Source: Streptomyces sp. NBC_01244 (GTDB lineage: Bacteria > Actinomycetota > Actinomycetes > Streptomycetales > Streptomycetaceae). From it: DNA of 64,000 nt. A model generated the notes under the pieces. That model was not told where the DNA came from, ran no database searches, and was given only the letters and a program-made list of their open reading frames with translations. Below are positions 23,912 to 32,210 of this stretch, piece after piece; the first letter of the stretch is position 1; the number at the start of each line of letters is the position of its first letter. The stretch is taken from the NCBI RefSeq assembly GCF_035987325.1, contig NZ_CP108488.1:7316001-7380000 (forward strand), written 5' to 3'. Made by a program: the position numbers and the translations under genes.

Positions 23912-24370
23912 CTATCGGTGTGGCCGCAGGGTCAGGCACTCGTGGCAGTGGCAGGGCTCCGGGTGCGGCCAGTACGGCCAGGCTCCGGAGCGGAGTTCCC
24001 AGGCGCGGCGCTCCAGGAGCACCGCGAGGTCCTGGGCGTACGCCTCGTCCAGGTAGCCCGACTCGGCGATCCGCAGTAGGGCAGGAGAGCGCACGAGCAC
24101 GGGGCGGAAGCTGTGCAGATGCCGCGTGGCCACGTAGGACCACTGGTACCCGCGACCGTGTCGCGGCCGCCCGGCGACCTCGCAGTCCGTGAGGCCGCCC
24201 CGCGTGGTGCCGACGTACACCTTGGACCCGCCCTTGAACATCTTCGTGCCCGGGCGCTGGCCCTGGCCGCCCTCGCCGTAGCGGCGCCACAGGACCACGT
24301 TCGCGGCGAGCATCCAGAAGGGTTCGACCGGTTCGACCGGTTCTTCGCCGTCCGTTTCGGGGGTGCTCAT
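23912..24370 (-). CDS. Hypothetical protein, 152 aa
   Basis: Start MSTPETDGEEPVEPVEPFWML; the ATG overlaps the upstream acetyltransferase stop (ATGA), so it is translated with it. The body contains WRRYGEGGQGQRPGTKMFKGGSKVYV and ends in the Cys/His cluster PEPCHCHECLTLRPHR, which could bind zinc. The N-terminal EPVEPVEP comes from a short DNA repeat. Family not recognised. It breaks the strand continuity of the aryl-CoA cluster. Confidence 0.65.
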   Translation of the reverse strand: MSTPETDGEEPVEPVEPFWMLAANVVLWRRYGEGGQGQRPGTKMFKGGSKVYVGTTRGGLTDCEVAGRPRHGRGYQWSYVATRHLHSFRPVLVRSPALLRIAESGYLDEAYAQDLAVLLERRAWELRSGAWPYWPHPEPCHCHECLTLRPHR

Positions 24371-25206
24371 GCCAGGGCCACCTCCACCCGGTCCTCGACC
24401 GGCGTGTAGCCCAGCCGCTGGTAGACACGGTTGCTGGTGGGGTTCGCCAGATCGGTGAAGAGCAGCACCTCCGAGGCCCCGGCCGCGTGCGCCGCCTCGG
24501 TCGCGGCGTGGGTGGCCCCGGCGGCGTACCCGCGGCCGCGCAGCTCCGGCGGGGTGTAGACCGGGCCGATCCGGGTCACCGCGTCGATCGGGCGGAAGAA
24601 CCCGGCCAGCGAGACCGGGGTCCCGGCGTCCTCCCAGAGCAGCATGCCCCCGTACGAGAGCCGGTCGCGCAGGGCCGCCTCGGAGGCGCCGCCGCCCTCG
24701 CCGGACTCCTGCTTGAAGGCGGTGACCCACTCCAGGAGCAGCGGGAGGTCGGCCTCTCCGGCGGGGCGGGCCCTCCCCGCCGGGGCGGGGTCGGGGGCGA
24801 TGAGCCCGGCGAGCCGGTAGAGACGGTTCTCCTCCACGACCTCGCTCGGCTTCCCCCAGGAGACGGCCAGCACCCTCGCGTCCTCGCGTCGGGCGTTGAG
24901 CGCGTCGACCCCGGCGAGCAGCGGCTCGGAGGCGAGGGCGGCTCCCAGCTCCCGGACCGCCTCGGCGGGCAGCGTGCCGATCAGCAGCGGGTGCGGCGGG
25001 CACTGGACGACGGCGCCCGCGACCCGTCCGTCGGCCCCGGTCCACCAGCCGAAGAGGGGCGGCTCGGACCCGAAGACGTCCAGGCCCTGCCGCTCCAGCG
25101 CGTCGATGACCGTGACCAGCTGGGTGTGGGGCACGGGCTGCGCCGCCACGGCGGGGCGCGCGGCGGCCGCCCAGGCCGCCAGATCAGGGGTGAAGGTCCA
25201 CGTCAT
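24367..25206 (-). CDS. GNAT-family N-acetyltransferase
   Basis: A 279-residue protein whose C-terminal part (about 160-279) is a GNAT fold: acetyl-CoA loop PPELRGRGYAAGATHAATEA and the terminal ANPTSNRVYQRLGYTPVEDRV strand. The N-terminal half (about 1-150) is a second, degenerate GNAT-like domain, as in tandem GNATs. ATG 25206 lies at the start of MTWTFTPDL. Substrate unknown. Overlaps the downstream small gene by 4 bases. Confidence 0.85.
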   Translation of the reverse strand: MTWTFTPDLAAWAAAARPAVAAQPVPHTQLVTVIDALERQGLDVFGSEPPLFGWWTGADGRVAGAVVQCPPHPLLIGTLPAEAVRELGAALASEPLLAGVDALNARREDARVLAVSWGKPSEVVEENRLYRLAGLIAPDPAPAGRARPAGEADLPLLLEWVTAFKQESGEGGGASEAALRDRLSYGGMLLWEDAGTPVSLAGFFRPIDAVTRIGPVYTPPELRGRGYAAGATHAATEAAHAAGASEVLLFTDLANPTSNRVYQRLGYTPVEDRVEVALA

Positions 25207-25280
25207 GGCACATGATCGCCCGTGCCCGGCGTGCGGTACAGCCCTTTTCCCGCCCGCCGGAAGCAGGCCGCCCCGCCGGG

Positions 25281-25715
25281 TCAGCTCGGCAGCCACCCCG
25301 GCCACCACGGCGGCACGTTGTCCGGCCCGCACCGGCCCGGGTACCCCGGATAGCCGTCCAGGGTGCCCCTGACGGCGAAGAACCAGAGCACCAGGGTCCC
25401 CAGCGCGAGCACCACCGGCACCATCCGCAGCAGCGGGTGCCGGCGCGGCGTGAGCATCGCGACCAGCACCCCGCAGAATGCGAAGCCCACCACCAGGACC
25501 GGGAGCAGGAGGGTCAGCTCGGTCCTGCCGCCCGCGTCCGCCCCGGCGTCGCAGTAGGCGCGCGCGTGGGAGGCGAGGGAGATCGCCAGGCAGCCTGCGG
25601 CCGCGCCCAGCAGCCCGGAAGCGGCCAGCGAGAGGACGTGGGGCCACGTGCGGGGCCTGGCCGGGGGCGAGGGTTCGGCTCCGGCTCCTCGCGGGGGCTG
25701 TTCGGTTCCTGTCAC
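25281..25715 (-). CDS. Small integral membrane protein, hypothetical
   Basis: 144 residues from GTG 25715 (MTGTEQPPRG). A proline-rich cytoplasmic leader is followed by three hydrophobic segments: LSLAASGLLGAAAGCLAISLA, ELTLLLPVLVVGFAFCGVLV and MVPVVLALGTLVLWFFAV. The tail (GYPGYPGRCGPDNVPPWWPGW) is rich in Pro, Gly and Trp. No known domain. It stands between the acetyltransferase and the PaaX gene in the same direction. Confidence 0.65.
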   Translation of the reverse strand: MTGTEQPPRGAGAEPSPPARPRTWPHVLSLAASGLLGAAAGCLAISLASHARAYCDAGADAGGRTELTLLLPVLVVGFAFCGVLVAMLTPRRHPLLRMVPVVLALGTLVLWFFAVRGTLDGYPGYPGRCGPDNVPPWWPGWLPS

Positions 25716-25741
25716 GAGACCAGGTGACGCCCCCGTCCCCG

Positions 25742-26551
25742 CTACGGTTCCACGAAGCCCGCCCCGAGGTCCCGCAGCCGCTCGTGCAGTTCCGCGAAGA
25801 CCGCCGCCGAGCGGTCTCCCGGCCAGTCCGCGGGGAGCAGCTCGCGCGGCAGGCCCGGGTCGGCGTAGGGGAGCCTGCGCCAGGTGTCCAGGGCGAGGAG
25901 GTAGCCGCGGTAGGCGGCCTCCGGTGTGGGGACGGCCGCGCCCGTCTGCAGGGCGCGCAGGGCGGGCTCGTGGAGGTCGAGGAACTCCTCGTGCTGCTTG
26001 GCCAGCGCCGCCAGGTCCCACCAGCGGGCCACCGACTCCGCAGTCGGGGCGAAGCCCAGGTGGGCGCCCCGGAAGAGCTCCACGTACGGCGTCAGGTGCA
26101 GCCGCTCCAGGGTGCGGCGGCTCTCCCCGTCCCACTGCGCCGGGGCGATCCACACGCCGGGCGCCACCGAGCCGAAGCCGAGCCCGGCGAGCCGGGAGCG
26201 CAGCAGGTGCCGCTTCGCCCGCTCCTGCTCCGGGACGGAGAAGACGGCCAGCAGCCACTCCTGGGACTCCGCCGGGCGGGCGGCCCCGTAGATCCGCCGG
26301 TCGCCGTCCTCCAGGAGCCGGTGCGCCTCCTCGGAGAGCTCGTACCCCGCCGCGCGGTCCCCGGTCCGCGCGGGCAGCAGGAAGCCGCGCCGCTTCAGCC
26401 GGGACACCGACGAGCGGACGGACGGCGCGTCCACGCCGGCCGCGCCCAGCAGGCGGACCAGCGCGGACACCGGGACCGGGCCGGGGAAGGCCCGCCCGTA
26501 GGCGCCGTAGAACGTGACGATCAGAGATCGCGGGGTGTGCTGCTCGACCAC
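25742..26551 (-). CDS. PaaX-family transcriptional regulator
   Basis: 269 residues. An N-terminal winged HTH (PRSLIVTFYGAYGRAFPGPV, then SVRSSVSRLKRRGFLLP) is followed by the PaaX central and C-terminal domains (RIYGAARPAESQEWLLAVFSVPE; LALDTWRRLPYADPGLPRELL). PaaX proteins repress aryl-CoA catabolic genes and are released by the aryl-CoA ligand. It lies 4 bases downstream of the CoA ligase gene, in the same operon, so the ligase product may be its inducer. Confidence 0.9.
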   Translation of the reverse strand: MVEQHTPRSLIVTFYGAYGRAFPGPVPVSALVRLLGAAGVDAPSVRSSVSRLKRRGFLLPARTGDRAAGYELSEEAHRLLEDGDRRIYGAARPAESQEWLLAVFSVPEQERAKRHLLRSRLAGLGFGSVAPGVWIAPAQWDGESRRTLERLHLTPYVELFRGAHLGFAPTAESVARWWDLAALAKQHEEFLDLHEPALRALQTGAAVPTPEAAYRGYLLALDTWRRLPYADPGLPRELLPADWPGDRSAAVFAELHERLRDLGAGFVEP

Positions 26552-26555
26552 GGCT

Positions 26556-28187
26556 TCACTCTAAATGCTCTCCTTGATCGCGCAGCCGGAAGCGTTGCAG
26601 CTTCCCCGTCGCCGTACGCGGCAGGGCGGGCAGGAAGACGAAGGTGCGCGGGCACTTGTGCGGGGCGAGCTCGGTCCGCATGAAGGTGCGCAGGGCGTCC
26701 TCGGTGAGGACCGCGCCCTCCCGGGGGACCGCGTACGCGACCACGATCTGCCCGCGCCGCTCGTCCGGGCGGCCGACCACGGCCGCCTCCAGTACGTCGG
26801 GATGGCGCAGCAGGGCCTCCTCGACCTCCGGGCCCGCGATGTTGTAACCCGCCGAGATGATCATGTCGTCGGCCCGGGCCACGTAGCGGAAGTAGCCCTC
26901 CGCGTCCCGGACGTAGGTGTCGCCCGTGAGGTTCCAGCCGTCCCGTACGTACTCGCCCTGCCGCGGGTCCGCCAGGTAGCGGCAGCCCACCGGCCCGCGT
27001 ACGGCCAGCAGCCCCGGCACCTCGTCCGCCACCGGCAGCCCCGCCCCGTCCACCACCCGGGCCTCCCAGCCCGGCACCACGCGGCCCGTCGTACCGGGCC
27101 GGATGTCCTCGTCAGCCGCCGAGATGAAGATGTGCAGCAGCTCGGTGGCACCGATCCCGTTGATGATCCGCAGGCCCGTGCGCTCGTACCAGGCCTGCCA
27201 GGTGGCGGCCGGCAGGTTCTCGCCCGCCGAGACGCAGCGGCGCAGCGCGGAGAGGTCGTAGGCGCCCGTGTCGTACGGGCCCAGCGTGTCCAGCATCGAC
27301 CGGTACGCGGTGGGCGCGGTGAACAGCACCGACACCCGGTGCTCGGCCAGCGCGGGCAGCAGCCGGCGCGGGGAGCCGTCCGCGAGCAGCAGCGCCGAGG
27401 CGCCGGCCCGCAGCGGGAAGACCACCAGACCGCCGAGGCCGAAGGTGAAGCCGAGCGGCGGACTGCCCGCGAAGACGTCCTCCGGGCGGGGGCGCAGCAC
27501 CTCCCGCGAGAAGGTGTCGGCCACCGCGAGCAGATCGCGGTGGAAGTGCATGCAGCCCTTGGGGCGCCCGGTGGTGCCCGAGGTGAAGGCGATCAGCGCC
27601 ACGTCGTCGGCGGAGGTCTCCACCGCCGGGAAGGGGTCCGGATGCCGCTCCGCCAGACGCAGCAGATCGTCCGGTTCCGCGCCGCCGTACGCGGTGATCC
27701 GCAGACCCGGCACCGCCGCCTTCACCAGGTCGTCCACCACCTCCGCCTGGCACAGGGCGTGGCTCACCCGGGCCATCGAGCACACCGTGGCCAGCTCCTG
27801 CGCACGCTGCTGGGCCAGGACGGTGACGGCCACCGCGCCCGCCTTCATCACCGCCAGCCAGCACGCGGCGAGCCAGGGGCCGGTCGGGCCGCGCAGGAGC
27901 ACCCGGTTGCCCGGGACCACGCCGAGGTCGGAGGTGAGGACGTGCGCGAGCCGGTCCACGCGGGCGTGCAGTTCCCCGTACGTCCACACCGTGCCGTCCG
28001 CGCCGCGGAAGGCGGGCCGGCCGGGGCCCAGCCGGGCGATGGTGGCGTCGAGCAGCTCCACACCGCAGTTGAGCCGGTCGGGGTACTCCAGAGCGGGGAG
28101 TTCGAAGAGCAGCCGCGGCCAGGCGTGCGCGGGCGGCAGGTGATCGCGCGCGAAGGTGTCTCGGTGAGCGGAAGGCTTGAGCTCCAA
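26556..28187 (-). CDS. Benzoate/2-aminobenzoate-CoA ligase family (AMP-binding)
   Basis: A 543-residue ANL-superfamily ligase making an aryl-CoA thioester with ATP. P-loop-like FTSGTTGRPKGCMHFH (about 169-184), A5-type INGIGATELLHIF, the GDTYVRDAEGYFRYVARADD hinge region, and the catalytic Lys in PRTATGKLQRFRL near the C-terminus. It matches the 2-aminobenzoate/benzoate-CoA ligase group. It opens the minus-strand operon with paaX and is divergent from the acyl-CoA dehydrogenase gene across a shared promoter region. Confidence 0.9.
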   Translation of the reverse strand: MELKPSAHRDTFARDHLPPAHAWPRLLFELPALEYPDRLNCGVELLDATIARLGPGRPAFRGADGTVWTYGELHARVDRLAHVLTSDLGVVPGNRVLLRGPTGPWLAACWLAVMKAGAVAVTVLAQQRAQELATVCSMARVSHALCQAEVVDDLVKAAVPGLRITAYGGAEPDDLLRLAERHPDPFPAVETSADDVALIAFTSGTTGRPKGCMHFHRDLLAVADTFSREVLRPRPEDVFAGSPPLGFTFGLGGLVVFPLRAGASALLLADGSPRRLLPALAEHRVSVLFTAPTAYRSMLDTLGPYDTGAYDLSALRRCVSAGENLPAATWQAWYERTGLRIINGIGATELLHIFISAADEDIRPGTTGRVVPGWEARVVDGAGLPVADEVPGLLAVRGPVGCRYLADPRQGEYVRDGWNLTGDTYVRDAEGYFRYVARADDMIISAGYNIAGPEVEEALLRHPDVLEAAVVGRPDERRGQIVVAYAVPREGAVLTEDALRTFMRTELAPHKCPRTFVFLPALPRTATGKLQRFRLRDQGEHLE

Positions 28188-28292
28188 GGCGGGTTCGCCC
28201 CCTTGCGACGGCCCGCGCCCCGGGTGGGGGCCGGACCCTGCGTATGGACTGTGGACCGAAGTGGAAGAGCCGGGCCGTGCGAACGCAGCACG

Positions 28293-28320
28293 AGCGTATC
28301 GTCATGGTGACGGGAGTCAA
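28293..28320 (-). promoter_or_regulatory. Promoter of the CoA ligase-paaX operon with an operator-like palindrome in the spacer
   Basis: Minus strand: -35 TTGACT (28320-28315), 16-base spacer, -10 TACGCT (28298-28293). The perfect inverted repeat CGTCATGGTGACG (28300-28312) lies wholly inside the spacer, an ideal repressor position. The obvious candidate is the PaaX protein encoded in the same operon. It may also affect the divergent acyl-CoA dehydrogenase gene. Confidence 0.6.
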
Positions 28321-28349
28321 CAGGACGCGATAGAGGCTGGGGCATACGG

Positions 28350-29582
28350 ATGACCCGATTCACGGGATTCGCGCTCGGGGTGGACCAGGAGGAGTGGTGC
28401 GCGCGGCTGCGCGCACTGGCGGCGGAGCGGCTGCGGCCGCTGGCGGAGAAGGGAGAACCGGGCCGGGTCAACCGGCCGCTGCTCGCCGCACTCGGCGAAG
28501 AGGGGCTGCTGGGGCGGGTGTTCACCTCGGGCGCGCTGGAACTGTGCCTGCTGCGCGAATCCCTCGCCTACGGCTGCACGGAGGCGGAGACGGCCCTCGC
28601 CCTCCAGGGACTGGGCGCCTACCCGGTGCTGCGCTCGGGCAGCGACGCACAGCGCGAGCGCTGGCTGCCCGGGGTACGGGCCGGGCGCACGGTGGCGGCC
28701 TTCGCGCTGAGCGAGCCGGGGGCCGGGTCGGACGCGGGGGCGCTGGCGCTCGAAGCGGTGCCCGGGGGCGGGGGGCGGGGAGGGCGCGGAGGCCGGGGTC
28801 GGGGCTGGCGGCTCAGCGGGGAGAAGTGCTGGATCTCCAACGCCCCCGAGGCCGACTTCTACACCGTCTTCGCCCGCACCGGCGAGGGCCCGGGCGCCAA
28901 GGGGGTCAGCGCCTTCCTGGTCCCGGCGGACCGGCCGGGGCTCTCGGGGGAGCCCCTCGACATGCTCTCCCCGCACCCGATCGGTGCGCTCGCCTTCGAC
29001 GGGGTCCCGGTCGGCCCGGACGACCTGCTGGGGGAGCCGGGCCGGGGCTTCAAGGTGGCCATGGACACCCTGAACCTGTTCCGCCCCAGCGTGGGCGCCT
29101 TCGCCGTCGGGATGGCCAGGGCCGCCTTGGACGCCACGGTGGCGCACACGGCGGCCCGTACCGCCTTCGGCGGGGTGCTGGGCGACCTGCAGGCCGTGGC
29201 GCACCGGGTGGCCGAGATGGCCACCCGGACCGAGGCGGCCCGGCTGCTCGTGTACGCGGCGGCGGAGGCCTACGACGCGGACGCGCGCTCCCCACAGGTG
29301 CCGAGGCGGGCGGCCATGGCGAAGCTGCTGGCCACCGAGACGGCCCAGTACGTCGTCGACCACGCGGTACAGCTGCACGGGGCGGCCGCCCTGCGCCGGG
29401 GGCACCTGCTGGAACACCTGTACCGGGAGGTGCGGGCGCCGAGGATCTACGAGGGGGCGAGCGAGGTGCAGCGCACGATCATCGCCAAGGAGCTCTACCG
29501 GGAGGCGAGGGACACGGCTGCGATGCGGGAAGCACTGGAGGCGCGGCAGACGCCGGAGATGCCGGGGGTGGGGGAAGCGTGA
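28350..29582 (+). CDS. Acyl-CoA dehydrogenase
   Basis: A 410-residue FAD flavoenzyme. Typical motifs are FALSEPGAGSDAGAL (about 117-131), EKCWISNAPEADFY and the C-terminal VQLHGAAALRRGHLLEHLYREVRAPRIYEGASEVQ. The catalytic Glu should lie in YEGASEVQ. A Gly/Arg-rich insertion (GGGGRGGRGGRGRGW, about 138-152) interrupts the mid-domain. It probably oxidises a ring-reduced or alicyclic CoA intermediate of the aryl-CoA pathway. Overlaps the Rid gene start (GTGA). Confidence 0.88.
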   Translation: MTRFTGFALGVDQEEWCARLRALAAERLRPLAEKGEPGRVNRPLLAALGEEGLLGRVFTSGALELCLLRESLAYGCTEAETALALQGLGAYPVLRSGSDAQRERWLPGVRAGRTVAAFALSEPGAGSDAGALALEAVPGGGGRGGRGGRGRGWRLSGEKCWISNAPEADFYTVFARTGEGPGAKGVSAFLVPADRPGLSGEPLDMLSPHPIGALAFDGVPVGPDDLLGEPGRGFKVAMDTLNLFRPSVGAFAVGMARAALDATVAHTAARTAFGGVLGDLQAVAHRVAEMATRTEAARLLVYAAAEAYDADARSPQVPRRAAMAKLLATETAQYVVDHAVQLHGAAALRRGHLLEHLYREVRAPRIYEGASEVQRTIIAKELYREARDTAAMREALEARQTPEMPGVGEA

Positions 29583-29977
29583 GCCTGGAGCGGATCAACC
29601 CGCGGGAGCTGTCGCCGGCGACGGGTTTCTCGCACGCCGTCGTCGCGAGCGGGAGCCGGCTGGTGTTCCTGGCCGGGCAGACGGCGCTCGACGGAGCGGG
29701 GAAGGTGGTGGGAGAGGCGCTGCCGCAGCAGTTCGAGCGGGCGCTGGCCAACCTGCTGGCCGCACTGGCGGAGGCGGGCGGCTCGCCGTCCGACCTGGCG
29801 CGGGTCACCGTCTATGCCGTGGACGTGGCCGATTACCGGACCTGCGCCGCCGAACTGGGCCGGATCTGGCGCCGGTTGGCGGGCCGGGAGTATCCGGCGA
29901 TGGCGGTCGTGGGCGTGGTCCGGCTGTGGGACGAGGCGGCGCTGGTCGAGCTGGACGGGCTGGCGGTGCTCCCGTAG
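29579..29977 (+). CDS. Rid-family protein (YjgF/YER057c/UK114)
   Basis: A 132-residue trimer-forming Rid fold: VFLAGQTALDGAGKVVGE, PSDLARVTVYAVDVADY and YPAMAVVGVVRLWDEAALVEL. Archetypal RidA imine deaminases carry an Arg in the segment after the Pro-Ala of the last block; here that residue is Met (PAM), so this is a divergent Rid subgroup. Acyl-CoA dehydrogenase overlap and the aryl-CoA context suggest it releases ammonia from an enamine CoA intermediate, which would fit an aminobenzoyl-CoA substrate. Confidence 0.87.
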   Translation: MSLERINPRELSPATGFSHAVVASGSRLVFLAGQTALDGAGKVVGEALPQQFERALANLLAALAEAGGSPSDLARVTVYAVDVADYRTCAAELGRIWRRLAGREYPAMAVVGVVRLWDEAALVELDGLAVLP

Positions 29978-30108
29978 GCCTTTCCGCTGGTGAGCGTGGG
30001 TGCCCTTGCGGTGCCTTTGACAGTGGGCAGGGGAGGGGGGAGGGTGGAAGCGGCTCATAACGGAGTAATCCGGACCATTCAACCCTTCATTCTCGGAGGT
30101 GTATGACT

Positions 30109-30531
30109 ATGCGCCGTGGGTTCGTTGCGGCAGCCGTGGCAGGGGCCGCCGGGATCACGCTCGGCCTGATGCCGGTCAGCAGTGCCTTTGCCTCGGGCTT
30201 GCCGCAGACATACGACCGGTGTTCCAACTGGCGCGGCAGTGACTGGCGCGGGGACGACTGGTGGCGCAACTGCTGCGACACCTCACGCGCGGACCGCCCC
30301 AGTTGGTGCTGGGACAACAACGACTGGGACAACAACAGTTGGAACAGCAACTGGGACAACGACAACTGGGGCAACGACAACTGGAATCACGACAACTGGA
30401 ACGACAACGACAGCTGGAACCACGACCGCGACAACGGCAACTGGAACCACGACAACGGCAACAACTGGCGTGATGGCAACGGCGGATGGAACGACGGCGG
30501 CTACCGCAACGGGAACAACTGGAACGACTGA
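30109..30531 (+). CDS. Secreted Asn/Trp/Asp-rich repeat protein
   Basis: 140 residues from ATG 30109 (MRRGFVAAAVAGAAG), chosen because GGAGGT lies 8 bases upstream; the ATG two codons earlier would be only 2 bases from it. The signal peptide ends near SSAFA. The mature part has four Cys (RCSNW, NCCDTS, SWCWDN), then about 75 residues of repeats in which Trp recurs every 4-6 residues: DNDNW, GNDNW, NHDNW, DNGNW. Such a composition suits calcium or carbohydrate binding, or self-assembly at the cell surface. No family recognised. Confidence 0.7.
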   Translation: MRRGFVAAAVAGAAGITLGLMPVSSAFASGLPQTYDRCSNWRGSDWRGDDWWRNCCDTSRADRPSWCWDNNDWDNNSWNSNWDNDNWGNDNWNHDNWNDNDSWNHDRDNGNWNHDNGNNWRDGNGGWNDGGYRNGNNWND

Positions 30532-30562
30532 CCGGCTGACCGGCTGACCCGCTGGCTGGCTC

Positions 30563-30586
30563 ACCGACCGACCGACCGACCGACCG
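30563..30586. repeat. ACCG tetranucleotide repeat (6 copies)
   Basis: Six perfect ACCG units follow two CTGACCGG units just after the repeat-protein stop. A simple-sequence tract, possibly slippage-prone. Confidence 0.85.
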
Positions 30587-30597
30587 GCTTGGCGCGA

Positions 30598-30630
30598 GGC
30601 CCGGGCGCGGTGAACCGCGCGCCCCGGGCC
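30598..30630. terminator. Bidirectional terminator between convergent genes
   Basis: GGCCCGGG / CCCGGGCC arms with an inner CGCGG / CCGCG stem around TGAA. Lies between the Trp/Asn-rich gene and the aminopeptidase stop at 30650. Confidence 0.65.
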
Positions 30631-30649
30631 CGCCCCGCTCGGCGGCCGG

Positions 30650-32041
30650 CTAGCGGCCGCCGCCCTCCAGCAGGTTCCCCATCCACTCCTCGATGCCCGC
30701 CACCGTGCGCGGCAGGGCGCCCGACATCAGTCGGGCGCCCTCGGCCGTGATCACAAGGTCGTCCTCGATGCGGACGCCGATGCCGCGCAGCTCCGGCGGG
30801 AGGGTCTCGTCGTCGGGCTGGAGGTAGAGCCCCGGCTCCACGGTGAGGACCTGGCCCTCCTCCAGGACCCCGTCCAGGTACGTGTCCGCGCGCGCCTGCG
30901 CGCAGTCGTGCACGTCCAGCCCCAGCATGTGCCCGCTGCTGCACAGGGTGTAGCGCCGGTGCAGATCGCCCTCGGCGTGCTTGAGCACCCCCCACTCCGT
31001 GAGCCCCTCCGCGATCACCCGCATCCCGGCCCGGTGGAAGTCGCGGAAGCTCGCGCCCGGCCGCAGCGCCGCCATGCCCGCGTCCTGCGCGGCCAGGACC
31101 AGTTCGTACACCTGGCGCTGGACGGGGGAGAACCGGCCCGACAGCGGGAGGGTGCGGGTGACGTCCGCCGTGTAGAGGCCGTCGGTCTCCACGCCCGCGT
31201 CCATCAGGAGCAGATCGCTCGCGTTCAGCCGGCCGTCGTTGCGGATCCAGTGCAGCACGCAGGCGTGCGCGCCCGACGCGGCGATCGTCTCGTAGCCGGT
31301 GCCGTTGCCCTCGGCGCGGGCGCGGCGGTTGAAGACCCCCTCGATCCACCGCTCGCCGCGCGGGTGGGCCAGGGCGCGCGGGAGGTCCCGTACGACGTCC
31401 TCGAACCCGGCGGTGGTGTGGTCGACGGCGAGCTGCAGTTCGGCCACCTCCCAGGCGTCCTTGACCAGGCGCAGCTCGGAGAGGGCGACGGCCAGCTCCG
31501 GGTCCGCGGCGGCATTGCGTCCCGTCGGGGACCCCAGTGCGTCCAGGTGGGCGCAGCGGATGCCGGAGAGCCGCTCCGCCTCCGCGAGGTCGGGGCGGCG
31601 GCCGACCCAGAACTCCCCGTAGCGGCGGTCGCGGTAGAACTCCTCGTTGCCGCCGGTGCGCGGTGAGCGCGGGCGCAGGTAGAGGACGGCCTCGTGGCCG
31701 TGCGGGCCGGCCGGCTCCAGGACCAGGACGTGGCCGACTTGGTCCTCGCCGGTGAGCCCGGTCAGCCAGGCGTACGCGCTGTGCGGGCGGAAGCGGTAGT
31801 CGCAGTCGTGGCTGCGGACCTTCAGCTCGCCCGCGGGGATGATCAGCCGTTCCCCGGGGAAGCGCGCGGAGAGGCGTGCGCGGCGGGCCGGGGTGACGGC
31901 GTACGCGGGGACGCGTGCGGCGTCCGGCAGCGGTGAGGCCGCCCAGTCCGACGCCATGAAGCGTGACAACTCGGCTGATACCGGCAGGTCGTGACTGCCG
32001 ATGTTGAGCCCGGTGGTGGGGCGGGAGGGGGTGTCGGTCAC
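30650..32041 (-). CDS. pepP: Aminopeptidase P family protein (Xaa-Pro aminopeptidase, M24B)
   Basis: 463 residues. The N-terminal AMP_N domain (about 1-150, DYRFRPHSAYAWLTGLTGED) is followed by a pita-bread metallopeptidase: metal ligands in LLMDAGVETDGLYTADVTRT (two Asp), SSGHMLGLDVHD (His), LTVEPGLYL (Glu) and GIGVRIEDDLV (Glu). It removes residues N-terminal to proline or hydroxyproline. GTG start with GGGAG upstream. It is divergent from the collagenase gene and shares the 32-bp operator block with it, which ties it to collagen-peptide breakdown. Confidence 0.92.
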   Translation of the reverse strand: MTDTPSRPTTGLNIGSHDLPVSAELSRFMASDWAASPLPDAARVPAYAVTPARRARLSARFPGERLIIPAGELKVRSHDCDYRFRPHSAYAWLTGLTGEDQVGHVLVLEPAGPHGHEAVLYLRPRSPRTGGNEEFYRDRRYGEFWVGRRPDLAEAERLSGIRCAHLDALGSPTGRNAAADPELAVALSELRLVKDAWEVAELQLAVDHTTAGFEDVVRDLPRALAHPRGERWIEGVFNRRARAEGNGTGYETIAASGAHACVLHWIRNDGRLNASDLLLMDAGVETDGLYTADVTRTLPLSGRFSPVQRQVYELVLAAQDAGMAALRPGASFRDFHRAGMRVIAEGLTEWGVLKHAEGDLHRRYTLCSSGHMLGLDVHDCAQARADTYLDGVLEEGQVLTVEPGLYLQPDDETLPPELRGIGVRIEDDLVITAEGARLMSGALPRTVAGIEEWMGNLLEGGGR

Positions 32042-32083
32042 AGGGGCTCCCTCAAGAAGATGCGAACTGGTGGGCGCACAGGT

Positions 32084-32115
32084 CTTGTCAGTGCAATTTC
32101 ACATTACTATGTTAC
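32084..32115. promoter_or_regulatory. Shared operator site A (pepP / collagenase divergent promoter)
   Basis: The 18-mer AGTGCAATTTCACATTAC (32090-32107) plus its flanks form a 32-bp block that differs by one base from the block before the peptide transporter (43009-43040). The right part TTCACATTACTATGTTAC is an imperfect inverted repeat. It lies 43 bases upstream of pepP and 95 bases upstream of the collagenase start, so it can control both. Confidence 0.8.
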
Positions 32116-32210
32116 AGCTCACACCGCGCCCCGTTAATCCCCGCCAAACGCCGCGTGAAGCAGGGCAGTTCCGCACCTTTTCCTCACCGCCCCCCAGCCA
32201 GGAGTCCTTG

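Noticed and set aside
20709..24428. A 1239-codon open frame on the minus strand across the hydratase and monooxygenase genes
   Set aside because: It is the antisense shadow of two well-recognised enzymes, rich in Gly/Arg/Val with no domain. High GC keeps such frames open.
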